In this document: positions 1-8,651 of the stretch, piece by piece
How the letters are laid out: every line of letters begins with the position of its first letter
Position numbering within the stretch: position 1 is the stretch's first letter
Source of the DNA: JBHEMT01 sp046262435
Lineage (GTDB): Bacteria; Chloroflexota; Dormibacteria; Aeolococcales; Aeolococcaceae
Direction: 5' to 3'
NCBI GenBank assembly: GCA_046262435.1
Contig: JBHEMT010000071.1
Location: 1 to 53,139 of the forward strand
DNA: 53,139 nt
Translations under genes and position numbers: made by a program
Notes under the pieces: model-generated
What the model was told of the DNA's origin: nothing
The model's database searches: none
The model's input: the letters and a program-made list of their open reading frames with translations, nothing else

Positions 1-1
1 C

Positions 2-709
2 TACCTCCACGTCACCCAGAACCTGGACGGCGGCTTCCCTGAGCACAAGCCCGCCGCCGATGGCGACACCAACAGCAACCCGCTGTCTGACGGCCTGGTC
101 ATCCAGGCTCTGGTCTCCCTTGGCCAGGATCCCGGGCGCGAGTGGACGTCTCTGCTTGGCCGCACCCCGCTCGACAACCTGCTGTCGTTCCAGAACGCCT
201 CCGGCGGCTTTCACTACGCGGCGGGGGATCCGCCCCCCCTCGCCGAGGGCTCGACGACGGCCCCCCTGCCCATGGCTCTGGCGCTGCGGCCCCTCCCCAT
301 CCTGCCGCCAGACTCCCCGCCACGCCGCCATCCGGGGCGCCCGCACCTCCCGGCGGCTGCGCGTCCGCACCGGTCAGCCGCGTCGGGCGTGACCACCCAC
401 CGTGGCGGGCCGCCCCAGCCGGGCGGAGCCTCGGTGAACATCGCCGCCGCCGCCGCCCCCACCGCGTCCGCTCACGCCGCGCCCACCGCACCTGCTGCTT
501 CGACGGTCGCGGCGCCACCCGCGGTCGGGGTCCCGCCGGGCACGCCGGCAGCCCCCATCGGTGGCGTGCAGGGGATCTCCGCCCGCCGCCTCACCGGACC
601 CCCCGGTCCGGCTGCCGCAGCCTGGCCCGGCTACCTGCTGACCGGCGCGGGCGCGCTGGCATTGCTCGTGCTCATCGGCATCACTCTCCGGCGCCGCACC
701 ACCTCGTAG
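2..709 (+). CDS. Alpha/alpha-toroid repeat surface protein, C-terminal part (5' truncated)
   Basis: The frame is open from the left edge of the window to a TAG, with no start visible, so only the C-terminal 235 residues are present. The first ~85 residues contain NLDGGFPE and FQNASGGFHYAAGD, which match the Q/N-x-x-x-G-x-F/W pattern of prenyltransferase/squalene-oxidase repeats. A ~110-residue Ala/Pro/Thr-rich linker follows, then one hydrophobic span (LLTGAGALALLVLIGITL) and a terminal RRR, as expected for an exported protein held in the membrane by its C-terminus. Genes for an ECF transporter follow directly. The toroid fold is shared with the N-terminal domain of transcobalamin and intrinsic factor, so a corrinoid-capture role is possible; that is inference from fold and context. 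A terpene cyclase is unlikely because of the linker and anchor. Confidence 0.55.
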   Translation, partial: YLHVTQNLDGGFPEHKPAADGDTNSNPLSDGLVIQALVSLGQDPGREWTSLLGRTPLDNLLSFQNASGGFHYAAGDPPPLAEGSTTAPLPMALALRPLPILPPDSPPRRHPGRPHLPAAARPHRSAASGVTTHRGGPPQPGGASVNIAAAAAPTASAHAAPTAPAASTVAAPPAVGVPPGTPAAPIGGVQGISARRLTGPPGPAAAAWPGYLLTGAGALALLVLIGITLRRRTTS

Positions 710-795
710 GCTGCTTGCCAGCCGCGCACTCTGCGGCGCGGGCATGTGGGGTATACGAGGGTGGTGTCGAGGGTGCTGCGCTCGCGGCCGAGGGG

Positions 796-1674
796 GTGGG
801 GTTGTTCGGTCCCGGTTCGCCGGTGAGGGGCCGGCCGCTGGCGCTGTGGGCCGGGTCGGCGATCGGGCTCTCCCTGCTCTCCACCAATCCCGTGCCCCGA
901 GCGCTGATCATGCTGGTGGCCCTCAACATCTGCCTGGCGGGCCGCCGTCCCGAACACGCCCTTCGTCCCCTGGTTCTTGGGGTGGCCATGGCCTCGTTGG
1001 GAGCGATCGTCGGCAACGCGCTGCTCAGCCACTCCGGAGCCGACGTCCTGTTCACGATTCCACCGCCGCTTCCCGCGATCGGAGGTTCGGTGACCCTGGA
1101 GGGGCTGCTCTTCGGCGGCGGGGTGGCCCTCGGGCTCGCCTCCGCGCTGTTCGCCGCAGCACCGCTGGGGCTCGCCCTCGAGGCGCAGGAGCTCATTGCT
1201 GTGCTGCCCCGCCGGTTGGAGCGCACCGGCACGGCCCTGGCGACGGCCCTCACCCTGGTGCCCGCGCTGGGGACGAGCTTCACCGCGGTCCGCGACTCGC
1301 AGCGGCTGCGCGGCTGGGAACCGCGCGGGGCGCGCTCATGGCTGGCCGTGCTCACCCCGGTTGCTGTCGGAGCCATGGAGCGCTCGCTGCGGGTTGCCGA
1401 ATCCATGGAGGCACGGGGCTACGCCTCCGGCCCCAGGACCAGCTTTCCCCGCCCGGCGACCAACCGGTCCGACCGCCTGGTCAGCGTCGGGTCACTCGCC
1501 GCCCTGCTGGTCGGGGTTGCCGCCCGGGCAACCGGCCACAACCCGGACTGGCTCGGGTACCCACGCCCTGCCGTGCCGTCGCTCGACCTCCTGGCGATGC
1601 TCGGCCCCGGACTGCTCATTCTTGCCGCCCTTGTGCTCCTCCTCCAGTGGCGATCGCCGACCTCGCCGGGCTGA
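796..1674 (+). CDS. ecfT: ECF transporter T component (EcfT/CbiQ family)
   Basis: Integral membrane coupling subunit of an energy-coupling-factor transporter; it links the ATPases to the substrate-binding S protein. The ~292-residue product has hydrophobic spans early (SAIGLSLLSTNP, LIMLVALNICLAG), in the middle (GVALGLASALFAAAPLG) and at the C-terminus (LGPGLLILAALVLLLQW). The cytoplasmic segment contains SQRLRGWEPRG and ESMEARGY, corresponding to the Ala-Arg-Gly coupling motifs that contact the ATPases. The start is uncertain: GTG at 796 is used, but TTG at 802 has a better spaced GAGGGGG upstream. The reading frame stays open further upstream without convincing coding content. The 3' end overlaps the ATPase gene by 28 bases. 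Confidence 0.8.
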   Translation: MGLFGPGSPVRGRPLALWAGSAIGLSLLSTNPVPRALIMLVALNICLAGRRPEHALRPLVLGVAMASLGAIVGNALLSHSGADVLFTIPPPLPAIGGSVTLEGLLFGGGVALGLASALFAAAPLGLALEAQELIAVLPRRLERTGTALATALTLVPALGTSFTAVRDSQRLRGWEPRGARSWLAVLTPVAVGAMERSLRVAESMEARGYASGPRTSFPRPATNRSDRLVSVGSLAALLVGVAARATGHNPDWLGYPRPAVPSLDLLAMLGPGLLILAALVLLLQWRSPTSPG

Positions 1675-3182
1675 GCCACCGGTACGCCGGGGCGGCCAGC
1701 GACGCACTCCGCGAGGTCGACCTGGAGATCGGCTCGGGCCTGACCCTGGTGGCCGGCCGCTCGGGGAGCGGCAAGTCGACCCTCCTGCGGGTCTTCAACG
1801 GCCTCGTACCCCACTTCCACGGCGGCCGGTTCAGCGGCCGCGCCCGGGTCGCCGGGCTGGATGTGCTCACCACCCCGACGCGCCGGCTGGCGCGGCACGT
1901 TGGCTTCGTCGTCCAGGACCCCGAGGCTCAGTTTGTCGGTGGCACCGTGCTCCGTGAGGTGGCCTTCGGCCCCGAGAACCTCGGCGTCCCCGCCGGCGAG
2001 ATCCCTGCGCGGGTCGAGGGCGCTCTGTCCCGCTGCGGCGCCCTGGCGCTTCGCGACCGCCGAGTCGACCAGCTCAGCGGGGGTGAGCGCCAGCGGGTCG
2101 CGGTGGCCTCGGCCCTGGCCATGGAGCCTGAGCTGCTGGTTCTCGACGAGCCGACCGCACAGCTTGATGACCACGGCGCTCAGGAGGTGAGCAAACTGCT
2201 CGGGGAGCTCGCCGTCGCGGGGGTCGCCGTTGTCGTCACCGAGCACCGACTTGACCGGCTGCTCGCCGCAGCCGACCGGCTCGTGGTCCTCGCCGCCGGA
2301 GGGGTGCTGGCCAGCGGGCCGGGGGCGACCACGGCGAGCCGCCTCGAGGACCCGCCGGAGCTGGTCGCACTGGCAATCGCCGCGGGATGGTCGCCCATCC
2401 TGCTGGATCCGGAGGAGGTGCGCCGCCGGCTCTGCCGGCTCACACCGCTGCCCGCGGCCGTGGGGGCGCCCGGTGCCGAGGCCTGGAGCCTTCGCGGGGT
2501 CACTGCCGGCCCCCGGCGGAGGGCGGTCCTGGAGAACGTCGACCTCGCCGGGGGGCGCGGGGAGATCGTGGTCCTGGTGGGCCGCAACGGGTCGGGTAAG
2601 ACCACCCTGCTGCGCACCCTCGCCGGCGTCCTGCCCTGCCTGGGTGGCCGGGTCCACCGAAGCCCCGGCAGGGTGGCCTACCTGCCCCAGGACCCGGGCT
2701 CAGTGCTCTGTCTCGCCTCGGTCAGCGCGGAGATCGAGCTGACCCTGCGCCGTGGCGGGAACGCCGATACCCTCGACGCAGTGCTCCAGCGATTCCAGCT
2801 CGCCGACGTCCGCGGTCACCACCCCGGCGACCTCTCCTCCGGCCAGCGCCAGCGGGTCGCCCTGGCCGCCCTGCTCTGCGGCAGCCCGGCTCTCGCCCTG
2901 CTCGACGAGCCCACCCGGGGGATGGACGGGGCGGCCAGGCGCTCCCTCGCCGCGGCGGTCCGTCAGCTGGCTGAGGGCGGCACGGCGGTGGTCCTGGCAA
3001 CCCACGACACCGAGCTGGCCGCGATGGTTGGCCATCGGGTCGTGGAGGTCCGCGAGGGCGGCGTCCGCGAGCTCGGTCCGCCGCGCACGGCGCTGACCGG
3101 AAACGGATCGTACGCGACTCCCTTGGGCAGGCTGCTCGCGGGCGGCCCCCTCACCGTCGCCGAGGCGCTGGCGGCGCGATGA
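1647..3182 (+). CDS. ECF transporter fused A-A' ATPase (two ABC domains)
   Basis: Energises the ECF transporter by ATP hydrolysis. The 511-residue protein contains two complete ABC domains in tandem. Domain 1 has Walker A GRSGSGKST (~37-45), signature LSGGERQRV and Walker B LLVLDEPTAQ. Domain 2 has Walker A GRNGSGKTT (~312-320), signature LSSGQRQRV and Walker B LALLDEPTRGMD. Most ECF systems encode two separate ATPases; a single fused polypeptide also occurs in actinobacterial-type systems. GTG 1647 is chosen because it is the first start giving the normal N-terminus before the HRYAG strand, and it overlaps the ecfT end. The stop overlaps the next start as ATGA, so translation is probably coupled. 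Confidence 0.9.
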   Translation: MAIADLAGLSHRYAGAASDALREVDLEIGSGLTLVAGRSGSGKSTLLRVFNGLVPHFHGGRFSGRARVAGLDVLTTPTRRLARHVGFVVQDPEAQFVGGTVLREVAFGPENLGVPAGEIPARVEGALSRCGALALRDRRVDQLSGGERQRVAVASALAMEPELLVLDEPTAQLDDHGAQEVSKLLGELAVAGVAVVVTEHRLDRLLAAADRLVVLAAGGVLASGPGATTASRLEDPPELVALAIAAGWSPILLDPEEVRRRLCRLTPLPAAVGAPGAEAWSLRGVTAGPRRRAVLENVDLAGGRGEIVVLVGRNGSGKTTLLRTLAGVLPCLGGRVHRSPGRVAYLPQDPGSVLCLASVSAEIELTLRRGGNADTLDAVLQRFQLADVRGHHPGDLSSGQRQRVALAALLCGSPALALLDEPTRGMDGAARRSLAAAVRQLAEGGTAVVLATHDTELAAMVGHRVVEVREGGVRELGPPRTALTGNGSYATPLGRLLAGGPLTVAEALAAR

Positions 3183-3994
3183 CGGCCATCGAGGTCCCGC
3201 CCCCGGTCGGCCGGTGGCAACCGGTGCCCTCCCGCCTCCCCGGGGGGCTGCTTCTGGTGGCCGTCTCCATTGCGGGAGCTGGGCTGTTCGCCTGGCCGCT
3301 GTTGGGCCTCGGGCTGCCCGGCGCAACCCCTGCCCTGGCGGCCGGGCTGGCCCTGGTGGTCGCGCTGGCGGCCGTGGAACTGGGTGCGCGCCGGCTGGAC
3401 ACCCGCAAGCTCGCCCTGCTCGCCGCCCTGGCGGCGATCGACGCGGGGCTTCGACTCGCTGTGGTCACCGGCATCGCCGGTTTCAGCCCGATCTTCCTGC
3501 TCATCCTCTGCGCCGGGTACGCATTCGGCGCGTCGTACGGGTTTCTGGTCGGGGCCGGGTCGCTGCTGCTCTCCGCGGTGGTCACCGGTGGGGTGGGACC
3601 ATGGCTGCCCTACGAGATGCTCGCGTGCGGTTGGGTCGGCGCCGCCGCCGGCCTGGCCGGGACGCGGCGTCGCGACCGGGCTCCGGGCCGCCCGGACGTG
3701 GCCCGGCTGGCTGTCGTCGGTGCGCTCAGCGGCCTCGCGTACGGGGCGGTGATGGACGTCTGGGACTGGACCTTCTTCCGTGGCTCGGCGGCCCTGGGGT
3801 GGACCCCCGGGCTTCCCGCCGGCGAGGCGCTGCACCGCTTCGCCACGTTCTACCTCAGCACGTCACTGGCCTACGACGGCTTTCGCTCCGCCGGCAACGT
3901 GATCCTGGTGGTGCTGGCCGGGCCGGCGCTGCTGCTCGCCATGACCCGCTTCCGGCGGCGGTTCGAGGTCGTGGTGGACGACGCGCCCGCCTGA
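3179..3994 (+). CDS. ECF transporter S component (substrate-specific membrane subunit)
   Basis: A 271-residue membrane protein with about six hydrophobic spans (for example GLLLVAVSIAGAGLFAW, IFLLILCAGYAFGAS, NVILVVLAGPALLLAM). The central GVGPWLPYEMLACGWVGA segment has the GP-W-x-P-x-x-M-x-x-x-G pattern common in ECF S components. It starts with ATG overlapping the ATPase stop, completing a T-A-S operon. The substrate cannot be read directly. The upstream toroid surface protein and the cobalamin-dependent MetH elsewhere in the window make a corrinoid plausible, but thiamine-, riboflavin- or other vitamin-type S components remain possible. Confidence 0.75.
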   Translation: MTAIEVPPPVGRWQPVPSRLPGGLLLVAVSIAGAGLFAWPLLGLGLPGATPALAAGLALVVALAAVELGARRLDTRKLALLAALAAIDAGLRLAVVTGIAGFSPIFLLILCAGYAFGASYGFLVGAGSLLLSAVVTGGVGPWLPYEMLACGWVGAAAGLAGTRRRDRAPGRPDVARLAVVGALSGLAYGAVMDVWDWTFFRGSAALGWTPGLPAGEALHRFATFYLSTSLAYDGFRSAGNVILVVLAGPALLLAMTRFRRRFEVVVDDAPA

Positions 3995-4031
3995 GCGCGA
4001 CACCCGGTCACCTCGCCGTCGCCGGTGGCCC

Positions 4032-5411
4032 GTGGCGTCGCCGGTGACCCGCCTGCTGGACAAACCGGGCGCGCTGCACCCACTCTTGGCGCAGCCCATG
4101 GAGCACGTGTCCCGTCCCGCCTTCGTTCGCTCTGCGGGCCGGAGCCTCGGCCTTGAGCTCGAGCTGCAGCTGGTCGAACCCCACACCGGGGACCTGCTCT
4201 GTGTCGCTGAGGAGCTGATCGAAAGCTTCCAGAGCGACGCCCACATGCGGCCGCGCATCCACGTCGAGCTGATGCAGAACACCGTCGAGCTGGTCACCGG
4301 CGTCAACCACACCGTGGCGGAGGCCCGCGCTGACCTCGAGGACACCCTGACCGTGGTCGCGGAGCGCGCCCGGAGCTGGGGGGCGACCCTGGTCTCTTCG
4401 GGCAGCCACCCGTTCGCCAACCCGCGCGACCAGCTCTACAGCACCGACCGCAGGATCACCAAGATGCTCGACAACGTGGAGGGCGTGCGTGACCTCCAGA
4501 CCTTCGGCCTCCATGTCCACATCGGCGTTCCCGACGGTGATCTGGCCATCGCTGCCCAGAACCATCTGCTCCGCCATCTGCCGGTGTTCCTCGGCCTGAC
4601 CAACTCCAGCCCCTACTGGCAGGGTCGCGACACGGGACTCCAGTCCTCGCGCTGCCCCGCCTTTGAGCGTCTTCCGCTGACCGGAATCCCTCCGCAGATG
4701 CGCTCCTGGAGCGACTACCTCGCCCACTACGAGGCACTGGTGGAGCTGGGGATGGGCAACGGGGGCATCGCCAACGGCACCCCCGAGGCACCCTGGGCGG
4801 GCAACAAGGACATCCATTACGACGTTCGCCCGTCACCCCGTTTCGGCAGCATCGAGCTGCGGATCTGTGACGCCACGCCGACGTTGCGCGAGGCAGCCGC
4901 GATTGCCGCCCTGGCCCAGTGCCTGGTCGAGGAGGTTGTCGGGCACGCGGTCCCCGCCGCCCTTGCCGAGGCGCTCGACCAGGATTCGCTCGCAGCCAAC
5001 AAGGAGGCGGCGGTGGAGCGCGGGCTCGATGCGCTGATGGTGGTGGGCACCGCGGCCGACGGCACAGCCGACTCCCGGCCGGTGCTTTCGGTGCTCGAGG
5101 AGACCGCGGCTCGCCTCGCCCCGACCGCCGCGCGGCTTGGGTGCCCGGCCGAACTGGCCGACCTCATGGCCATCGCATCGTGGGGAACCAGCGCGGAGCG
5201 CCAGCGGGCCCTGTACGCCGCGGCCACCGGCCACCCGTCGCTTCCCGACCAGCAGCTCGACCCGGTCGGGCTCCGCCGGGTGGTGGCAGGTCTGGCCTAC
5301 GAGCTGGGCAGTGACCGACCCGCGGAACGGGCGCGGCGGCTGCGACCGGTGGACATCCCGGCGGAGCCGATCGACACCGGCGCGGTGATCGACGAGCGGC
5401 GCGCCGGCTAG
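4032..5411 (+). CDS. Carboxylate-amine ligase, YbdK/GCS2 family
   Basis: ATP-dependent ligase of the glutamate-cysteine ligase type 2 family, which joins a carboxylate to an amine (weak gamma-glutamylcysteine synthesis in E. coli YbdK). Visible family features are GLELELQLVEP near the N-terminus, FGLHVHIGVPD, NSSPYWQGRDTGLQSSR and SIELRICDATPT near the C-terminus. Length 459 is slightly above the usual 370-430. GTG 4032 gives the longest product; ATG 4098 would leave ~18 residues before the GLELE strand and fits the family N-terminus better. Neither has a clear Shine-Dalgarno sequence. It lies 38 bases after the S component and is convergent with the amidohydrolase. The exact substrate is unknown. 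Confidence 0.85.
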   Translation: MASPVTRLLDKPGALHPLLAQPMEHVSRPAFVRSAGRSLGLELELQLVEPHTGDLLCVAEELIESFQSDAHMRPRIHVELMQNTVELVTGVNHTVAEARADLEDTLTVVAERARSWGATLVSSGSHPFANPRDQLYSTDRRITKMLDNVEGVRDLQTFGLHVHIGVPDGDLAIAAQNHLLRHLPVFLGLTNSSPYWQGRDTGLQSSRCPAFERLPLTGIPPQMRSWSDYLAHYEALVELGMGNGGIANGTPEAPWAGNKDIHYDVRPSPRFGSIELRICDATPTLREAAAIAALAQCLVEEVVGHAVPAALAEALDQDSLAANKEAAVERGLDALMVVGTAADGTADSRPVLSVLEETAARLAPTAARLGCPAELADLMAIASWGTSAERQRALYAAATGHPSLPDQQLDPVGLRRVVAGLAYELGSDRPAERARRLRPVDIPAEPIDTGAVIDERRAG

Positions 5412-5442
5412 GCCAGCCTCGGCGGCGTGCCCGGCAGGTCCG

Positions 5443-6633
5443 TCAGCGGCGTGCCGGCGGCTCGCCCAGTTCGGCGAGCCCCTGCAACGCCCCGGTGACC
5501 AGGGTGCGCACGCCCACGCCGATTGCGGCCTCGTCGACGTCGAACGTGCCCGAGTGGAGATCCGCCTCGCAGCCGGGGCCCCCCACCCCGAGGCGCAGGA
5601 AGCTTCCCGGCACCTGATCGAGATACCAGCCGAAGTCCTCGCCACCCAGGCTCTGGGGCGTGTCCACCACAGCGGCGGTACCGAGTTCGGCCTCCAGCGC
5701 GGTCCGCCACCAGGCGGTCACCAGCGGGTCGTTGTCCACGGGGGGCACCCCGTGGGAGTAGTCCACCTCCACCTCCACGCCGAGGCTGGCCACGCTGGCC
5801 TCGACCAGCCGGGGCATGAGCTCAGGCAGCGACCGCCACGTGTCCACGTCGAGCACCCGCACCGTGGCCCGCAGGCTGGCCAGACGGGGCATCACGTTTG
5901 CCGCCTCGCCGGCGTGAACGGCACCGAACACCACGGAGAGCCCGGCGCGGGGGTCCACCAGCCGTGACAGGGTGGCCGGCAGGTCGCTGATCAGTCGCCC
6001 GGCGGCGTGGACCACGTCGGCACTGAGGTGGGGGCGGGCGGTGTGGCCTCCCGGTCCGCACAGCCTGATCTCCATCAGGTCCGCAGCCGCGGTGATCGGT
6101 CCGGCCCGCATGCCGACCAGTCCGGCCGCGAGCCTCGGGTCGCAGTGCAGCCCGAGGATCGACCCAACGCCGGCCAGGTGACCCTCGCGGATCACATCCA
6201 AGGCGCCCCCCGGGGTGAGCTCCTCCGCCGGCTGGAAGAGGAGCCTCACCGTCCCCTGGAGTCGCTCGGCGATGCCGGCAAGCACGACACCGGCGCCGAG
6301 CAGGACCGTGGTGTGGACGTCATGACCGCAGGCGTGGCAGACACCGCGCACCGTTGAGCGGTGGCCGGAGCCGGTCTCGTCCACCAGGGGCAGGGCGTCC
6401 AGGTCGGCGCGCAGGGCAACTGTGGGTCCGGGACCTCCACCCACGTCACAGACCAGCCCGGTGCCGACCGCCAGACGGCGAGGCTGCAGTCCGGCCGCCT
6501 CCAGCCTGGCACCTACCCGCTCCGTGGTTCGGTGCTCCTGCCGGCCCAGCTCCGGGTGGGCGTGAAGGTCGCGGCGGAAGGCGACCAGCTCCTCGTGGCG
6601 GGTCGCGGCCAGGGTCGCGAGGTCCGCGGGCAT
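5443..6633 (-). CDS. M20 family amidohydrolase / metallopeptidase
   Basis: Zinc or manganese hydrolase of N-acyl amino acids, peptides or similar amides. The 396-residue protein shows the M20D (IAA-amino-acid-hydrolase/HipO-like) layout: FRRDLHAHPELG near the N-terminus, ALRADLDALPL, the metal-binding CHACGHDVHTT (Cys and His ligands), FQPAEE with the catalytic glutamate, the dimerisation lid from ~LGLHCDP, and LGGEDFGWYL near the end. The ATG at 6633 is chosen because MPADLATLAATRHEEL is a typical N-terminus; the open frame continues upstream but is antisense to the Nudix gene. Last gene of the minus-strand run from 9086. The substrate cannot be told from sequence. Confidence 0.9.
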   Translation of the reverse strand: MPADLATLAATRHEELVAFRRDLHAHPELGRQEHRTTERVGARLEAAGLQPRRLAVGTGLVCDVGGGPGPTVALRADLDALPLVDETGSGHRSTVRGVCHACGHDVHTTVLLGAGVVLAGIAERLQGTVRLLFQPAEELTPGGALDVIREGHLAGVGSILGLHCDPRLAAGLVGMRAGPITAAADLMEIRLCGPGGHTARPHLSADVVHAAGRLISDLPATLSRLVDPRAGLSVVFGAVHAGEAANVMPRLASLRATVRVLDVDTWRSLPELMPRLVEASVASLGVEVEVDYSHGVPPVDNDPLVTAWWRTALEAELGTAAVVDTPQSLGGEDFGWYLDQVPGSFLRLGVGGPGCEADLHSGTFDVDEAAIGVGVRTLVTGALQGLAELGEPPARR

Positions 6634-6656
6634 GGGCGACAGGCTACCGAACCGGA

Positions 6657-7181
6657 TCAGCGGCGGAGCTTCCCACCGAGGCGCTGGACCAGGTCGAACG
6701 GCGCGCTCATCCAGACGGCACCGAAGGTGGCGACGTGGAACGGCCCGATGCGCTGGGTGCGGTGGACCGGCACGGCGCCGCTCACCGCGGCGAGGGCGTC
6801 GACCACCCGCTCCCGGATCCAGGGAAAGGCGGTTCGCGGGAGCTCGTCGGGGCGCACCCAGCGTGTCGCCCACGCCTCCAGACTGCGCCCTTCCCGCCCC
6901 CCCTCGACCACCCCGAGGTAGACGGCGTCCGCCGAGTGGCGCAGACCGGCCCAGCTGTACACGCCGACCAGGCCGATGACACGGACGCGCAGGCCGCATT
7001 CCTCCTCGGCCTCCCTGGCCGCGGTGAGCGCGGGGTCCTCGCCGCTGTCGACGTGTCCCCCGGGCAGCTCCCAGCCCGGTGGGAAAGGACGGAACTGAAT
7101 CAGCACCCGTCCATCGCGGACGATCGCCACGGAGCCACCGGCCACGTGGTGGTCGATCTCGCCGACCCTGACCCGGGGCAT
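6657..7181 (-). CDS. Nudix hydrolase
   Basis: Hydrolase of nucleoside-diphosphate-linked compounds. The 174-residue protein carries a full Nudix box in the form G-HVDSG-E-DPALTAA-REAEEECGL (G-x5-E-x7-REUXEEXGU), preceded by WELPGG. The N-terminal part has IRDGRVLIQFRPFP-like strands; the C-terminal ~50 residues (VHRTQRIGPFHVATFG) have no feature I recognise. It sits six bases after the small helical protein and 23 bases before the amidohydrolase, so it is probably co-transcribed. No specificity motif beyond the Nudix box was recognised. Confidence 0.88.
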   Translation of the reverse strand: MPRVRVGEIDHHVAGGSVAIVRDGRVLIQFRPFPPGWELPGGHVDSGEDPALTAAREAEEECGLRVRVIGLVGVYSWAGLRHSADAVYLGVVEGGREGRSLEAWATRWVRPDELPRTAFPWIRERVVDALAAVSGAVPVHRTQRIGPFHVATFGAVWMSAPFDLVQRLGGKLRR

Positions 7182-7187
7182 CCGACC

Positions 7188-7478
7188 TCAGTCGAGGCTG
7201 ACGCGGGTGGGCCGCCGTGAGCGCGCGGAGCGGCTGCGCCCGGCCGTGGGGTTCCGGCCCCTGCTGGGTCGGTCGCCCGGCGTGGACGGAGCCGGCTCCT
7301 CGCCCTCTGCGGCGCCCTCCACGTGGTGTTCGATCAGTGCGGCAACCGCCAGGATCAGCTCGCGCTGTGCTGCCAGGAGGTGGAGCTGGGCGTCCATGGG
7401 CACCACGTCCTTGACCGCGCCGAGCACGCTGCGCAGGGCATCCTCGACCAGGCCGGTGGGGAAGACGCGCCGAGTCAT
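7188..7478 (-). CDS. Small helical protein with basic tail, unknown function
   Basis: A 96-residue protein I do not recognise. The first ~52 residues are predicted mostly helical (VEDALRSVLGAVKDVV and AQRELILAVAALIEHH); the rest is a disordered, Pro/Ser/Arg-rich basic tail (GRSRSARSRRPTR). The ATG overlaps the stop of the Get3d-like gene as ATGA, so the two proteins are probably made in proportion. That makes an accessory or adaptor role for the ATPase possible, by inference from coupling only. It is supported as a real gene by the tight overlaps on both sides and the compact operon. Confidence 0.6.
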   Translation of the reverse strand: MTRRVFPTGLVEDALRSVLGAVKDVVPMDAQLHLLAAQRELILAVAALIEHHVEGAAEGEEPAPSTPGDRPSRGRNPTAGRSRSARSRRPTRVSLD

Positions 7479-8644
7479 CGCGGCGTCCCGAAGACCACCG
7501 AGAGCTGCCCCTCCTCGAGCTTGGCCCCCTGGGTGACCTTGCCGTTGAGCACCCGCGGCAGGGCGATCTCGCGCTTGTACGGGCCCAGGCTGATGAACAG
7601 CTCGCCCTCGCGGTGGGTCAGCTCCAGGTCGGCCTTCTCCACGAACGGAAGGCGCAGGGTGAGGTGGTACTGGTCGCCTCTCTTGCGCAGCTTCTGGGGC
7701 ACCTCGGCATAGAGGATGCGGGTTGGGTCGAGCCCCTCGTAGATCGAGTCTGCCATCGCCGCGAGCCGGTCGAGGCCGACGATCTCGTGCTCGAAGAGCC
7801 GGGTGCGCAGGATCGGGATCGGGGAGAAGGCGGCGTCCACCAGCGCGCTGTATCTCTCCTGCGACCTCCGCCAGGTGTCGAAGTAGCCGTCCGTCACCTC
7901 CGGCGGCAGGACGCGGTTGACCACCACCAGGTCGCAGAGATAGTCATAGAGGGAGAGGTAGGTGAGCGCCCGCTGCGCCTCCTTGACCACCATCTTCTCC
8001 AGGTTGAGCACGATGCGCACCGTGCACACCTTGGGGTCGCCGAGGATCTTCTTCATTCCCTCCAGGTCGAGGAGCAGCTCCATCACGCTGCCGAAGATCT
8101 CGTCGCTGGGCATGGGCACGCCGATTGCCCGCTGCAGTACCGGGCGAGCCACCCGCATCACCTTGCGCTCGATCGGGAAGATCTTCTGCAGGTACCAGCG
8201 GGCCACGTCGGGGAAGGCGAGCAGCTGCAGGGTCTCGCCGGTGGGGGCGCAGTCGACGACGAGCACGTCGTAGGCACCGCTCTGCTGATGGTGCTTGATC
8301 CACATCAGGCTGGCCACCTCCTCCATCCCCGGAGGCGAGGCCAGCTCCTCGGCCACGATCTCGTCGACGTCCTGAGAGGCGAAGAGGGCGGTCAGGTACT
8401 GATGGATCTTGTCCCAGTGGTCCTCGAGCGCGTGCAGCGCATTGACCTCCTGAGCCCAGAGGTTCTTCTCGATCTCCGTCGGCCGGTCGCTCAGCTCAAT
8501 GTCGAGGCTGTCGCCAAGTGAGTGGGCGGCGTCGGTGGAGATGATCAGGGTGCGGTAGCCGAGCCGGGCGCAGCGCACCGCGGTGGCGGCAGCGACCGTG
8601 GTCTTGCCGACGCCGCCCTTGCCCGTGTAGAGGAGCACCCGCAC
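7475..8644 (-). CDS. ArsA/Get3-family ATPase with C-terminal alpha-crystallin domain (Get3d-like)
   Basis: Cytosolic P-loop ATPase of the SIMIBI class. The deviant Walker A GKGGVGKTT lies at residues ~8-16, followed by IISTDAAHSLGDSLD (switch I/A-loop) and VVDCAPTGETL (switch II). Residues ~305-389 (QYHLTLRLPFVEKADLEL to LSVVFGTPR) form a beta-rich HSP20/alpha-crystallin-like domain, the hallmark of Get3d in cyanobacteria, plants and other bacteria. No CxxC zinc motif of eukaryotic Get3 is visible, so arsenite export or classical Get3 function is not supported. GTG 8644 begins directly at RVLLYTGKGG. Upstream is a protein ending in a single membrane span, a candidate client; downstream is an overlapping helical protein. 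Confidence 0.88.
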   Translation of the reverse strand: MRVLLYTGKGGVGKTTVAAATAVRCARLGYRTLIISTDAAHSLGDSLDIELSDRPTEIEKNLWAQEVNALHALEDHWDKIHQYLTALFASQDVDEIVAEELASPPGMEEVASLMWIKHHQQSGAYDVLVVDCAPTGETLQLLAFPDVARWYLQKIFPIERKVMRVARPVLQRAIGVPMPSDEIFGSVMELLLDLEGMKKILGDPKVCTVRIVLNLEKMVVKEAQRALTYLSLYDYLCDLVVVNRVLPPEVTDGYFDTWRRSQERYSALVDAAFSPIPILRTRLFEHEIVGLDRLAAMADSIYEGLDPTRILYAEVPQKLRKRGDQYHLTLRLPFVEKADLELTHREGELFISLGPYKREIALPRVLNGKVTQGAKLEEGQLSVVFGTPR

Positions 8645-8651
8645 CGCGGGG

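Noticed and set aside
744..1646. Upstream extension of the ECF ATPase frame
   Set aside because: It overlaps ecfT in another frame and is Arg/Gly-rich with no domain; the ATPase N-terminus begins at 1647.
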